A stretch of DNA of 64,000 nucleotides from Protonemura montana (GCA_947568835.1 OX387607.1:5580001-5644000), one strand, 5' to 3'; positions 12,661 to 25,400 are shown, counted from the stretch's first letter. The notes: a model not told the origin generated them from the sequence alone. Translations and numbers: made by a program.

Positions 12661-12777
12661 CTTTTTTATTTTTAAGAAATACTCTAAAATACGGTAACTT
12701 TTGCGACTTCACTATGAATATTTGGACTTAGATTTGGCTGTATTTCTTAAATTGCAAGGAATTGAAGATTTAAAAAC

Positions 12778-13206
12778 CGTAAATCACCGGTAATCGCCGG
12801 TTTTCATGAGATCACCAAAGTTAAGTAACACTGCGCAATGTCAGGTATTGGTTGGGTCACCATCATACTCATGACCAGTTCTGTTCGGGAGAGAGGTTGG
12901 AGGAAAGAAAGGTAATACAGCAACTTCATTCACCTTGCTAATCAACCTCTCATGGATTTGTACACGAATCCTTTTTTCACGTTGTACCACCCTTCGAAAG
13001 AGGCGTTAAGCCGGTGGTCCCCTGGTGCTCTTTGCTAGGAGTAAGCTACGTGCCGGCACCAGCTTTTCTCCACTCCCTTCTCTGTTAGGTTGGGTTCATC
13101 ATCATCCTCATCATCATCTGCTCATTCACCGATATAACTAGATCAGTGCCGCATGGCCCTTTGTTAAAACAGTGTGTCGTTAAACACCACAAATCAATCA
13201 ATCGAT
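12778..13206 (+). mobile_element. 5S rRNA-derived SINE, copy 1
   Basis: The head (about 12785-12850) aligns with insect 5S rRNA. It has GATCACCAAAGTTAAG, the 5S internal promoter region, then GTCAGGTATTGGTTGGGT, the equivalent of the TTAGTACTTGGATGGGT part. The body includes GAGGCGTTAAGCCGGTGGTC near 13000 and CGTGCCGGCACC near 13050. The tail is GTCGTTAAAC followed by AATCAATCAATC. The same head, body and tail order recurs at 19.1 kb. Transcription would be by RNA polymerase III from the 5S promoter. It is not a 5S gene, since the 3' half of 5S is replaced. Confidence 0.75.
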
Positions 13207-15018
13207 AAACCTGATTTGTCAAAAACTAACCCCATGAACTAGAATGCAACTAAAACTTTGAGTGATTATAATTTTTAACGAACTAAAAAGAAGCTTCAAA
13301 CATTTGAAAGTGTGCCCCTCCCCCCTCCCCTATACCCAGACCGTTGGCGTACAATCTCCGTACCCCCATCCTTGTTTCACTGCAGCATAACGCTAAGAAA
13401 CGAAAATGAACGCGCAGTTTTTTATTTATACGAGTTTTCTTGCTGCATTTTCTTGTACGCTTCTTTGATGCATGATACGCTGTTCGTTGTTTGACGTGGG
13501 CACGAGTAAAGTCCCTAGGGAGCGGTTAAATCGCTCCACAAGTACATAACTTGAGTATTTAGGTTACGATGCCCTTAGGACCCCGTTTCGGTACATTAAT
13601 CTACCCAACAGGCACAACGCATTCATCTCCAATCGAACAAACCCTTGTATCGCCACTTATTTCGGCTGCGAAAATAAAACATCCCATTAATTTCAGATGA
13701 TCTCCTTCAACTCGTACCATACTCGCGCGGGTGTATGTCCCATAAATTGCACGTGCTCTCTTGTCCGGATAAAATTAACAACCAAACTCGACACGTTTTT
13801 GTTTCGAAACATGACAAAACAAACCAAAAAGGGTCGTGTTAATGTATTTTGCCAGCTGTAATAACTACTTATTCCCTAATGCCATATACTAGACATATAT
13901 AACGTGTGCAATTTCATGTAATATTGTACTTGTGGCGGTACCGAGTATGACAGTGCTGCATTGTCAGGAAAGAGAGCGTTATTTCGATGTTATACGAGTG
14001 GTGGGCGCTGTAGATATGATGAAAAGTGCCCGTCGACGAATCATCTCACATCAGAATCCACCCATATTGCAATCTGCACTTGTGATTCGATATACGCTTA
14101 AACGGATACCTCCACCCGATATAGGTATACCTGGCGCAGTAAGGAGGTAAATTTGAATGAAGGTAGTAGAATTAATAATACACGTTCGATTGAGAATTGT
14201 ATAGAAAGTACTATACGTTTAAATGAAAACTTGTTGGGGTGGAAACTAATTCCATTCGAAATTTCTATGGGGTAGTTTTTTTTTGCTTCTCTTCCCAGGA
14301 GGCTGGCTTAAATGCGGTATTCAAGAGAGCGTAGTGGTATTGTTGAGAATGCAGATATGGAAGCATTCGATGAGCGATGCTAGACTGATGTGACGTTAAG
14401 GGTGATCGTCTTTTATTAGCGCATTGCCGTAAGGAGTCGTATTTTCAGCAATTCGGCGATAACGAAGTATATATTCATTTCTTGGCACAAATGCATTGCG
14501 AATATGAGGATAGCATCCAAATCGTAGGTTAATTTTGTCATAAATCATGGCTTTGCGTTAACAAATTGTGGCTCCGCTTCAAGTTCACGTTAACTGGGGC
14601 TAACGCGGGTAGAACTTAATTTGAAACTTGGTTAAATTACCTTCTAAGTGCTGTTGTTTCTAATGACCTTTGCTACATAGTACATATTTCAGCTTAAACT
14701 GACAGTTTGCCGTCCGTCCGATGTTTCATTAGGTGAGATTAAATCTCGGATCTAATTTGAGTTTAACATGAGAAACATTTGTGTGTCCATCCAATCAACG
14801 TAAATAGTGCTGCAGATTTGATTTTAAGAGACAACCATGATGTGGAAATGTCATTTGGATTATTTCCCTCAAATTCAGCATTTGCAGCTGGTCACTTAGT
14901 GATTTGAGACTTATGTTTACAGGGGTTTTCTGGCCGTGGCTCTGGAGCTGGAATACTAAATTTTTATTTGTTTCACTCCAATCACCCTCGGTCTGACTTT
15001 GAAATCTTGTGCTTGCAG
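13207..15018 (+). other. non-coding, probably end of the intron before the receptor exon
   Basis: No exon-like segment was recognised. The stretch ends in a splice acceptor, CTTGTGCTTGCAG at 15006-15018, directly before the receptor exon. Only short ORFs occur. A T-run lies at about 14276-14284. The preceding exon of the receptor gene is not visible here. Confidence 0.55.
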
Positions 15019-15630
15019 TGCAGCGGCTACACGGGCATCTCGACGCAGTGCTTCAAGACATCGTCGGTGCCGCGACGCTCCAACGAGTCTCAGTGCCCGA
15101 TGCTCTCGTCGCACAAGGCGAAGAAGACGACGACCAACCACCGGCAACACCACCCCCCGTTCACCAACTCGACGCAGCACAAGAAGTTGCGTTTCGTGCT
15201 GGCCAAAGAGCGCAAGGCTAGCACCACCCTCGGCATCATCATGAGCTCGTTCACCATCTGCTGGCTGCCATTCTTTGTGCTTGCTTTGATCAGGCCGTTC
15301 CTCAACGAAGACGCGATACCAGGTCCACTGTCGAGCACTTTTCTCTGGCTTGGTTACGCCAACTCGCTGTTCAATCCGATCATCTACGCGACACTTAACA
15401 GAGACTTCAGGAAGCCGTTTCAGGAGATTCTGTACTTCCGGTGTGGCTCGTTGAATCACATGATGAGAGAGGAGTTTTACCAAAGTCAGTACGGCGATCC
15501 TGAGCAGTACTGCGTGATCAACAGCAGCAACGTGGGCGAGCACGTCGTCGTCAGGGAGAAAGAGGAAGAGGGTGGCGATTATGAGATCGTAGAAGCGACT
15601 ACCCGGACTGACGAAGAGAGTTTTCTATGA
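15019..15630 (+). CDS. 5-HT7: serotonin receptor 5-HT7, last coding exon (TM6, TM7, C-tail)
   Basis: This is the terminal exon of a class A G-protein-coupled receptor, 203 codons and a TGA stop. The frame is set by the acceptor TTGCAG at 15013-15018, giving a phase-0 start inside the third cytoplasmic loop. That loop is polar and basic, with a His/Thr-rich patch. TM6 is about residues 69-91 and contains the CWLP motif (81-84) with FF next to it. TM7 is about 104-125 with NPIIY (119-123), the class A NPxxY switch. A helix 8 follows (RDFRKPF), with a Cys at 142 that could be palmitoylated. The segments ASTTLGII and LIRPF and the long tail after TM7 fit arthropod 5-HT7, which couples through Gs to raise cAMP, better than 5-HT1. 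The tail is acidic and ends ESFL, a class I PDZ-binding pattern. TM1-TM5 and the ligand-binding Asp must lie in upstream exons outside the visible coding sequence. The subtype comes from memory of the family; a 5-HT1 or other amine receptor is the alternative. Confidence 0.85.
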   Translation, partial: CSGYTGISTQCFKTSSVPRRSNESQCPMLSSHKAKKTTTNHRQHHPPFTNSTQHKKLRFVLAKERKASTTLGIIMSSFTICWLPFFVLALIRPFLNEDAIPGPLSSTFLWLGYANSLFNPIIYATLNRDFRKPFQEILYFRCGSLNHMMREEFYQSQYGDPEQYCVINSSNVGEHVVVREKEEEGGDYEIVEATTRTDEESFL

Positions 15631-18530
15631 TAGTGAGAGATGAAAAGTCGAGTTGTTTAACTTTTGTTGAATGTGATTTTTTTTCTGGTAAACACGCGAT
15701 CTTTTTTTTGCGTTGTGTTTTTCGGTGGCGAAACTATGGAATGTTTAGTGCGTATGTTTTTTTTTTGAGGGGTGCAAAGCTAGTCACTGCGTCGCTGCCA
15801 CACGGGAATCTGTGCACGCGTTGTTTCCTAATGCCGCTGCGTCGATTGAGGGCGAAAGAGCAAGGACTTGACTGCAAGAGGCGTCTCTAATATTCTGTCA
15901 CAGCCGTGCGCCATAGTTCCAAGTCTTCGAAACCCCTTTTTCACTATGTGTATTTTTTTGTTTGTTTTCTTCTTCGTTCCCGCATTCTCACTATACACTC
16001 GACTTGATGTTTCATATGCTGGCGGAGCATCCAGTGCGGAAAAGTTACGCTTCAGTTTTCCCTTTTCTCTCTCCCGTCGTCCACGCTTCTAGATTTGAAG
16101 CTCTTCCCTAAAAGTTCGACGGGAGGCTTTTGTACCATGAACTATTCATTTGTTTTTACTGGTGCGATACATATATACCTATATATATATATATTTTTGT
16201 TAAAGACGGCAAACGGCTATATAGTAATAATATTTAAGCTGAACCTAGACTAGACTAGCGAGCTAAGTTCCTATACTACGAGTGAACGAGTCAAGCGTCC
16301 GGTGAGTCAGGGCATTGTCTAATAGAGGGATGAAACAGAAAGTCAAATAACCCGTGGCGTTTGAAAATATACAACTAATTAAATTCCGTCTGTTGTGAGT
16401 CGTAACGAGCAAGGATTGCAAAGTTTACGGACAAAAGGGGGAGACGATGTAACGTTATCGGAAAAACAACATCTTTACCTCACCGTGAAAGCGTTGCAGA
16501 ACTCGTTCCTTCCTTCATCGCGTGCACCGAGTGCACGGGCTCTCTTCACTTCAAAAACGCAGCAAAACGGGTACACACCGCGAGAGCGAAATGTCCGCAC
16601 CACTCGATTACCATTCGCCGCAATTATCCTATGGAAAAGCTATGCGAAGAATGCCGGCCACAGCAATTTAATTTCATCGACATTTTCCTTCGCTATCTCT
16701 TCCACTCTCTCTATCTCTTCTACTCTCTCTATCTCTCTCCTTCTTATACTCGCGATTACGTCTCGCGGAAAAACCACGCGGGCATTTTCTTTCGATTCCG
16801 CGAGCGTTGAGAAAATGCAATACGACGACGAAGGCGACATCTAGCGAGGATTTTCCGCGTGCGGTGTGTGTGTGTGTGTGCGGAAAACGGGAAAAAACTC
16901 CTCGTGTGACCAAAGGGAGCGCGGAAACCGTGAGAGAAGAAAATAAAACAGTTGTTCGGAAAGGAAACCGTCGTGCGTTACCAATGTTAAGTGAAAGAAA
17001 ACATTGTATTCCCAAAAACGTGTATTTTCCTGTGTGTTGCTGTTCTTTTTTTCTAGTCCATCCCGTTATTTTGTTTATTCTCTAGAGTATTTATTTTTGA
17101 TCATAAGTTCCGATAAGTCGTTATAGATATATTTAAAAAAAAAACGCAAGAAAAACAGCCATTTTCACACGCTTTAAGCGTGTGTTACTATCGTTAAAAA
17201 AAAATAGTTACCAAGCGTTGACCGTAACGTGAACAAAGCGGGTTACAAACTGCGTTGACTCCACAGATGGCTAGAACCCCTGCATTTTACATGTAAATTA
17301 CCATACGGTTCAATTAACGTGTTTACTTTCTCGAGTTTTACTTGTCGAATTGTCTGTACAATCATTAAAACAAATCGTATAATGCCTACTTTGTACTGCG
17401 CCACTCGCGCGGTGAAGAATTTCGTGAAGCTTGTAAACCTTGGCCACGGGGTGAACCAGTGATAGTTCGTTACTTGCCCTTCGTCACTTTAAGTATCACC
17501 ACACTCGCCAAATAGTGCTGAAATGGCGCTCTTTCGGTCTCTGGCTTGGAATAATTGCTACGAAGGAAGTTTTTGGACAAAGAGATTTCTGCTAAGCTAA
17601 CATAAATCATAGGCAAATGATAGGGGTACATTTTGCTATCGGTAATTTGCCAAAGAAAAAATTGGTAACGGATTGAACAGAGACTGAGATCTAATCGGGT
17701 AAAGGGTACAATTATGAATGATTGCATCATGCAGCACGTAATGATGCAGTTAATTGGTGCATTTCATTGAAATTGAAATAATTAATGAGCTTGTTGTGTC
17801 AGGTGATGACGGTGAGTTTAAAGTGATGACGGCGGCGAGTAGCATGTGCCATCCCCCTGAAAGTTTTAGCTCTCTAAACGACAAACTAGGCCCGAAGCAC
17901 GGAGTTATGTTACACCCACCAACCACCATTCACAAAGCATTGTTGTAATTATTGAATGTAATAGACCAAAATAGAGAGAAAATAGAGAGTGCTCAATATA
18001 ATACTCAAGTCCGATAGCAGCACGATTATTCTAGAGGACGCTCACACATTTTTTTTTTTTTTTTGCAAAACCAAAACCGTCAAATTTAGTAACAGAAGTT
18101 ATTGTAATGATGACTCCAAACGTAATGTTTAGAGAAAATTGTGTAAATATTGAACTACGACTTCCTTAATTGCCGATTTGTAGCCCGGTGAAGCAAAGTA
18201 TAAATTTAAAAGGAAAAAAATCCGATCGTTATTTTCCGGTCAATGATTGTGGGTTCGAAACTCGGTAAGGGCACAATTCGCCTGATAAAAAGTATTAACA
18301 TAGCTAGACCGTAACTAGATTATAGTAATTGTAAGCCTATATTATGTAAGCCTAAGTTAGGCTATGTGATGTTATTTATAAAAATACAGAAAATAAAACA
18401 CTATTTGTATATAAATATATATACATAGATAGATATTATTATTATTATTGATTTAAAATTATTATTAATCATTCTCTTGCCACGTATCTGTATAAAAGTT
18501 AGAGAGTAAAAGCACAAGAATAAATGCTGA
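15631..18530 (+). other. probable 3' UTR of the receptor and following non-coding DNA
   Basis: The region after the stop is AT-rich with T-runs (near 15680, 15700 and 15755). It has a TA microsatellite (about 16170-16195), CT-rich repeats (16680-16745), a GT run (16864-16881) and a T-run (18049-18064). Possible poly(A) signals AATAAA are at 16942-16947, 18392-18397 and 18519-18524; which is used cannot be told. A 149-codon frame at 16395-16844 is low-complexity and not taken as a gene. Confidence 0.45.
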
Positions 18531-19089
18531 GCTACAGCTAAGCAAATGTACTCTATGCCTTCGTATATTGTGACTTATTCTCAAGTAGCTCTGCCTTCTT
18601 AATTACAAGCATCATTGTTTTCACCTAACGCTTCTTCACAACGAGAGGGGAAAAAATCTCCAAGAAAGAGAATTAATTCTTAGCTCCTTGACCCGAGAAT
18701 GCCTTCGACCTTAAGGTTTCGATATTACAATCGTTCTGAAGACATCGATTTGTTTGTACGGTTCATCGATTCACTCATACAAAGACATACACTTAATAGA
18801 GCTGTAAACGCCTTACATGTATAGAAAACATATTAACTTTTAGATTCTTAATTTTGCTACAAGTTTTGATAGAATCGGCTATTTCTAGGAATACCTGACC
18901 AATAAGTTATTTTAAACAAATATACTGTCGTCTTAGTTGAATGGGATTAATTAGTGGAATTAGGATAATTTTGCAGGTACACCAGAGAACTACGCCTATT
19001 GTTATGCTGTATATCGAATCAATTGAACTTCATCAAACCCATTATTTGCGTTGGCAAATCTTTGCGTGGTAACACAGAAATTAAACCGA

Positions 19090-19512
19090 ACTGGAGTGTT
19101 GGAGAAGCTGGTTCTTGTAAGATCAACAAAGTTCAGCAACAATGGGTAGGGTCAGGTATTGGATGGGTGGCCAATATACACAAAATCAGTTCCGTTCGAG
19201 ATTGAAGTTGAGGGATTGAAGTTAGTACAGCAACTTCATACGCCTTGCTTATCAACCTCTCGACAGCATGGATTTCTGGAGAAATCCTGTTGTTCGCGTT
19301 GTACCGTCTCACGAAAGAGACGTTAAGTCGGTGGTCCTCTTCGTGCTATTCGACAGGTGTAGACTACTTGACTACACCGAGTTTTTCCTCCTCTCATCTC
19401 TAGGCTAGGTTAGATTCATCATCTTCGTCGCTTACTCTTTCACCGACGACCTACCAATTCTACAGTGCCAGTAGTCAAAACAGTGCGTCGTTAAACAACA
19501 AATCAATCAATC
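19090..19512 (+). mobile_element. 5S rRNA-derived SINE, copy 2
   Basis: Same order as the copy at 12.8 kb. The 5S-like head has GATCAACAAAGTTCAGCAAC and GGTATTGGATGGGT. The body has CAGCAACTTCAT, CTTATCAACCTCTC, GAGACGTTAAGTCGGTGGTC and TTCATCATCTTCG. The tail is CAGTGCGTCGTTAAACAACA followed by AATCAATCAATCG. Its head keeps GCAAC after the AAGTT box, which copy 1 has changed, so the copies are diverged and probably old. It has no coding capacity. Confidence 0.75.
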
Positions 19513-22240
19513 GCGAAATCGAGAACGTCATCAAAGAACCTGTGAGGTAAGCACTCGAATCAATTATAGCGATATCATTCTCATTCGAGACAGAGCGCAA
19601 ATCATGACGGCTATTTCCACACAGCACGGGATCTAATATCACAGCTTGTCGCTGCCAGATAAGCGCGGCCAGTACTTTTAAAGGGGACTGATTTAATTTC
19701 CTGATAAGCAAATTAATGAACCCTTCACTGTTATTATTTCATGAGTGGTTCTATTAAAAATTATGGCACCTTGACCTCGCTAAGCACACACACATACTCG
19801 TGAGGCTCCAGCTGTTGACAAAAAGCTGGAATGATTTGCTCATAAAATACAGTTTGATTCATATGAAAGCCAACCAAGCAGAGAAGATGCTCTATGATTG
19901 AATTTGAGGAATATTTTCACTGCTTTTTTCATATTTCTGATCATAGTATTAATAATCTACATGAAAGTTCTTCTTCTATTGAACTGTGATACTTTGCAAC
20001 ACGTTCGGTTAGGAGATTTTTGATATTTGAAAAACGGATTTTGAAGATTCGAAAAATGTGTAAAAGCTTTGGAACTTAAAAGCAGTTTTAAAATATCTGC
20101 AGAAAAGAAATAAAACTGGCTCTGGTATCTAGGTATACAAGGTAATATAATAAATCTGATTTGATGTGCCCCGGGGTGCGATTCTGTGATTTTTTTCCGG
20201 TTAAATGTGATGAAATGAGATGAGAAACCCAATTGTTTCCTTCACTAATAATGGAACAAATGTAGGCTTACATCTCATCTCATTTTATGCCATTCTACTG
20301 GAAAAACGTGTTGAAGAATCGCACCAAAGAGATGAATCTAGAACTCACGTCAAGATCGTAAAACCAAAGAAAATTCGGATACACATACAAATCAACAGAA
20401 ATGTCGATTTTTATCATACCAAGCATATTTTTTAAGACTAGAAATAAAATTTCAGCGACAACTCTGACAAATCCCCACGACTTTCTGATGGTAAAATTCA
20501 CTCCAACTGCGAATAGCGCTTCTAGTAATCAAGCGAAATCGCTATTTGCTTTCATATCTTGCCACTGAGAAAACGCAGAATTCAGATTTCCATCAAAAAG
20601 ATGTTTCGACAATTTACACCAGTTTTTAATGCAGCTTTTAGACTTGATTTGAGTCTCCCCAGACTCCATACCATTCATACTTTTTCCTTTTAAGAGCCCT
20701 AAAATCGTAGAACTTGAGCAAATAAAAGATGATTTTTAATTGTAAACCACGAAATGAGCTATATAAGTGCTTTCCCGGTGATGAAAAGAGAGTGATAATT
20801 AAATAGAACTGTAAAACGGAAAATTATTTTCCTGTAAGAGTATTTTTTCAAGCGGACTCTTTGCAAATAATGCAGCAAAATATCGCGCACCAGAAACATT
20901 TTGTGTGTTTGATTTCGCGACATTATTTGATTTTTGCAATGTGTAAACAGCACTTGCATTGTAATACCGTTTAGCATATCGCATTGAAAAATTGGTCGAT
21001 TGAATTGACGTGGCGTGCATATTATGAAACATTGATGACAATTTTCAAATCAACTTAATGGAGAAACGAGGAAACTGCATTGCATGCATTTGATAATTTG
21101 TTTTTAAGTTGTAAGATATTCGCGATGATCGATTAGCGTTGGTATATTAAATATTAAAGTTAAACCAATTACTGTAATATAAATCAAATAAATCACTCGG
21201 AAGTGAAGTTTTTCTCAGAAATTGTTTAATTAGTCATATCGGAAAAGGTATCATCGTTGAAACTTATTTTTTTTTATACAAAAATTAATAAAATTTAACT
21301 TTTCTTTGGTCTTGCACTAATTTTTAACTGACGTTTTTTCTATATGGTTCAAAAGCAGTATCAAAATAAAAATAATCTGATTTCTTTTCCTGCTCATTTG
21401 GTCTATTTTAGGGTTTATTCTGATCTAACATATTAATTTTCCACCCCTATGCAAATGTTTAGTTTCTCTACGGCTAATTTTAGATGGACTTAATGCATCC
21501 AATTGTAAATGTCACGAGTACCTGTCTACAGAATCGACTGTACTATTATTGTTAAACCCTTGAGCAAGGTCAGATCTGTTATGGAGAATAACCTCAGTAA
21601 ACTACGTGTCACGCAAAAATAAACAAATTTATCACAAGTATTTCACCATAACAGCCGCATGTATTCACAATCAATTACGTGTGCAGCAGGGTTAGACAGA
21701 ATTGTCACTTTCGATTCGAAATCTACGTCTATTGGGGATTGAAATAAAGTTTTTATATTTCCCTGAGCGGTGTAACCATAACCTAAAAGTCAAGATGCCA
21801 CACCACAGTGTCTACGCAAGCAGACCAGTGGGTAACAATAACACACTCACTGTTTCAAAAAGTTGCAACTAAACTTGCTCAAACAATTCGATCTCGAACG
21901 AAATAAATCATCGACCAGTTTTTTTCTTGACACCGACCCAAAAGCAATATAAATCGCATGCGGTTTCAAACCTTGTGATGTGGTGTTTAGTCTAGCCTCT
22001 AATTTGATCTGGTTTCACATGGCTCCTTAATCTTGTCATATTGGTAATTACATAACAACAACGCGGTTTTGTTATTGAAACAAAAAAATATGTGTTGCAA
22101 GCGTAAGTAGTTTTTTGGGAGGGTGTCTTTAGAGGGAACGTGATTATTTTCAGTCGTGGTCTGTGATTTATGATCATACTTTGTAGCTCCTTTACCTTCG
22201 TCGAGCACGCGAACGAAATGAAAATCGCCATAAAACTTAC
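19513..22240. other. non-coding stretch, nothing recognised
   Basis: AT-rich unique sequence with only short ORFs. It contains no recognisable gene, RNA or mobile element apart from A/T runs. If the minus-strand donor at 22241 is real, this is the start of an intron on that strand. Confidence 0.4.
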
Positions 22241-22268
22241 CTGGCGCGAAGAGAAACGGTGTAAGCAT
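22241..22268 (-). CDS. possible first coding exon, minus strand (9 codons)
   Basis: On the minus strand an ATG at 22268-22266 is followed by nine codons and then a textbook splice donor, CAG|GTAAGT, with the exon ending at 22241. The predicted start MLTPFLFAP is too short to classify. It faces away from another exon-like segment 150 bp to the right. The call rests only on the donor and the arrangement. A chance donor is quite possible. Confidence 0.2.
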
Positions 22269-22421
22269 ACACCGTGTCGTGCACAATTTCCTCTGATTAT
22301 ATTAAATTAGCGTTGCAATTTTCAGGGTAGTTTTCACAAATAAATAAGCGAGCACACGTTTTTTTTTCACAATCGTACACTTTTAACGGCCATTTTGTTT
22401 ACGGAAACAGCTGTTCAGCGT
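22269..22421. promoter_or_regulatory. possible divergent promoter
   Basis: A 153-bp interval lies between two outward-facing ATG-plus-donor segments. It holds GGCCATTTTG, an A/T-rich patch, a T-run and CAGCTG. No TATA box is well placed. Head-to-head housekeeping genes often share such a region. This is inference from the flanking splice signals. Confidence 0.25.
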
Positions 22422-22466
22422 ATGGGTAGTTGTTGTCCAATTTGGCCGTTACAGCGTCGACCGTTG
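22422..22466 (+). CDS. possible first coding exon, plus strand (15 codons, MGSCC start)
   Basis: ATG at 22422 opens 15 codons and ends at a strong splice donor, TTG|GTAAGT, at 22466/22467 (phase 0). The predicted N-terminus MGSCCPIW has Gly2 and Cys4-Cys5, the pattern of N-myristoylated and palmitoylated signalling proteins. The base at -3 is C, so the start context is not ideal. No downstream exon was recognised, so the product cannot be named. If real, its later exons are probably to the right. Confidence 0.22.
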
Positions 22467-25400
22467 GTAAGTAACTTACTTCCTAGTTTTTTATAGAAGT
22501 TTTTGCAATGACAGCACGCATTGCGCTTTAGTTAATTACTTTTTTTGTGACTTGATCAAAATTATCATCGTGCCTTCAAGCCCTCCAGTGAGTACATCGT
22601 CTATTTAGTTACTTCCTACAAAACCACAGCGCTAATGTTAAACCAGCGTCAAATCTTCACGAAAAATGACTACTTTAAAGACAAAAATCGAGGATTCTAT
22701 GTGAATTCACCGTCGTTTCGAACTTAAAAAATTTAATTTTGTTTGACCTTCAACCAATCTTTATTAATACTAACCTAGTAAATAAATAAATAATTTCATT
22801 TAATGAATTATATAATTAATTTATTATAGCGCCAAGTATTACCGGCTCGTTTGCTCAGCAGAAAGTTGAACATTAAAGCTGATCCTCTGACTATGCGTTC
22901 TAACTCAATGATGCTAAACACTGTGATCATTTTAAAGTTTATAGCAGAGCAACAAAGCAATTTAGCTCCATCTGTTGGGACCTTGAGAAACCTTATGGAC
23001 TACACTATGTTTGTTGTTTACCAAATAAATTCGGGTATGTACATAATTAAATGAACCCAGTGAACACCCAGTGAACCCAGTTAGTACACAACATTTAATG
23101 TAGTACGTTTTTCCTCTAGAGGATTTCAAAAGACATAACTGCACAGAAGGTGCATTTATTTGCAAGGACATTTCGAGCTAATGGCCATCCCAACAAATGA
23201 CTACAACAAACTTCTGTCTCTTGTAGAGTGTAGAGTCTTGTATAGTGGGGAGGGTTGTTTCAACACAATGCACTTCCATCTAGACTGCTTATAAGGTCGT
23301 GGAAAGGCCAGCCATTGGTATTTGAGTTGAGTCGGTATTTGCCTAGGAATTGTTTCCTGTGTCGTTTCTTGGTAATACCTAAGAGTTTATAGTTGGAGAC
23401 ACTTTCCTCGTTTTATGATGCTCAGCACAGCTTGGAAGCATACAATACTTCGAATTATGTCGCTAAACAATGCGCTGAGAATGGCTCGCTACTGGACAAG
23501 AACAGGCAAGGAATTACGAAAATACTCACAACAATGCGTAGATTGTTATTAATTGCCAGTCCGAACATGTTTTATGAACAACCCTACGTCACGGTGAGGA
23601 ATAATTAATCAAATCCAGTGTCTTTTGTTGAGAGAAAACTTGATCTGATATAAGTTACAATGGAGAGTTTGGGATTATTGTGGTTTAAAGTTGGAAATAG
23701 ACTAGCTAGCGGTGTTGGGATCGAAAACAAAGCTGTTGGTTGGTGGAAATCGCTTGCGGAACGGAACTTGCCTTGAAACTTTTGAGCTCACCGTTTTCAA
23801 TCAAAAGCCTTTTCGCGATATATAGAGACGGAGAGATTAACAATGCTGCGATATCTACTGTACATTTTCACGCTTTTCACTTTTGATGCTTTGATCGGAA
23901 ACGGAGATGAAAATGTTCGCCTAGAGCGAGTAATATTTATCATTCGTAGAGAGCATGCACATATCTCTGCTCTTATCGAAACTTCTAGGTCATACCGTTG
24001 GTCATACTCACCTGTACACTCGCGTGAAAAAGTGCTCTATCTACATTTTAAATAAAGAGCTTAAATTTCACTCAGCAGCCCAAGACATGCATTAGACCAT
24101 TATGTAGCCAACTATCGGTTTTAGATATATTTTGGCTAGAAATAAGCATCTGCAGTGACTGAATTAGGTTAAACTCGTCCAAGAAACTCACATCTAATAC
24201 ACGGTAGCCACTGAAATGCATTCTATAGTCTGTTCAAAACTACCGGTCGCTCAGCAGCGTCCAGATAACGCTTTATCTCCACTACCACCATCTCAGCTTC
24301 CCTGAACCTCTACCAAACAACCGTCTAAACATGGAGATTTGAAACACACATCCAATTATTCTCAATTTTCCACCCGCTTGGGAAAGCTTCTGTTGTCTCC
24401 CAGAGCCCAGATAACCCTTGCGGGGTCGGAACTGCGGCCCTCCTGTATTCCACCAGCTGACTTCCCCCCTTCGCCCCCAGGAATCCGTTTTCTGTCCTTC
24501 GGTTTGCCTGCGCTGCAACGCTGCCATCAGCTATCTCAGATTCTATACCACTCCAGACAATTGCCTCTGTATGTCTGAACCAGAGGCGCACTCGCGAAAC
24601 TGTCGCGGTACGGCACAAAGCTGTCGCTCTCCTCTGTCTCCGTTTGCTTCTTGCGGTTTTCATTCATCTTTTGGCTAAATATATATATACAATAACAGGA
24701 TAGCGATAAAGCCAGGAATTCTGTCCTGAAGCGTTGGCGGTGGGTTTTCAAGTGTGGGAAATCAGTAGCTAATTCGATAGAGAGGTTGTCAAAGAAATAA
24801 GCTTAAGGAGTTGCTTTAAGGAAAGCAATGTTGCGGAAAGAGTGTATATGTCATTGTTGTTTGATCGTTCCTAGTTGATGCTTGTCAAGCGCACGCTTTT
24901 CTTTAAGAGAGCTCAATTGAATTCCTATCTGCGTTCGTTGACAAATTGTGTATTGACTTGAAATTTATCAAATATGGGTGCAAGCGGTTGGTTTCTCGAG
25001 GTTTTATGTTGAAACTGGGGCGCCCTTTATTAGAAGAGGCAGAATAATGTTGGACAGCATTGTTGTTTCGGTGGTTGACGCTACTGTTTTGCCGTTCATG
25101 GTCAACGCGCCACCCGGAATAAAATATATTTTAAAATTCAAATACACCCAATCCTCACATTTGGTGTAATTGAACTTCACTGCAGGTTTTTCAACTTGCA
25201 CAAGTAAAGTACATCCGCGTATCGGGGAAACGCTCTTTTTCTTCCTGTTTAAAAGAACGGGAATTGGTTTTCATTTCCTGCCGGTGTGTACCAGTTTGTT
25301 CTGGAATCATTACCATCATGTACAGAGTACGTATCCGTCAGGTCTGTTCAATACGAAATCGGTAGTAAATTTGTTTTTCTTCGTTTTGTTTTTCAACTAC

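Noticed and set aside
12778-12860. A functional 5S rRNA gene
   Set aside because: Only the first part of 5S matches; the rest is SINE body and tail, and the copy at 19.1 kb has the same chimaeric structure.
14956-15543. 195-codon ORF antisense to the receptor exon, and shorter frames within it
   Set aside because: Shadow of the GC-rich coding exon; the plus frame has clear receptor motifs.
16395-16844. 149-codon plus ORF after the receptor
   Set aside because: It depends on a CT-rich microsatellite and lies in probable 3' UTR.
18972-19072. Exon-like segment after TTTTGCAG at 18968-18975
   Set aside because: About 31 open codons with no recognisable similarity and no donor; too little to support an exon.
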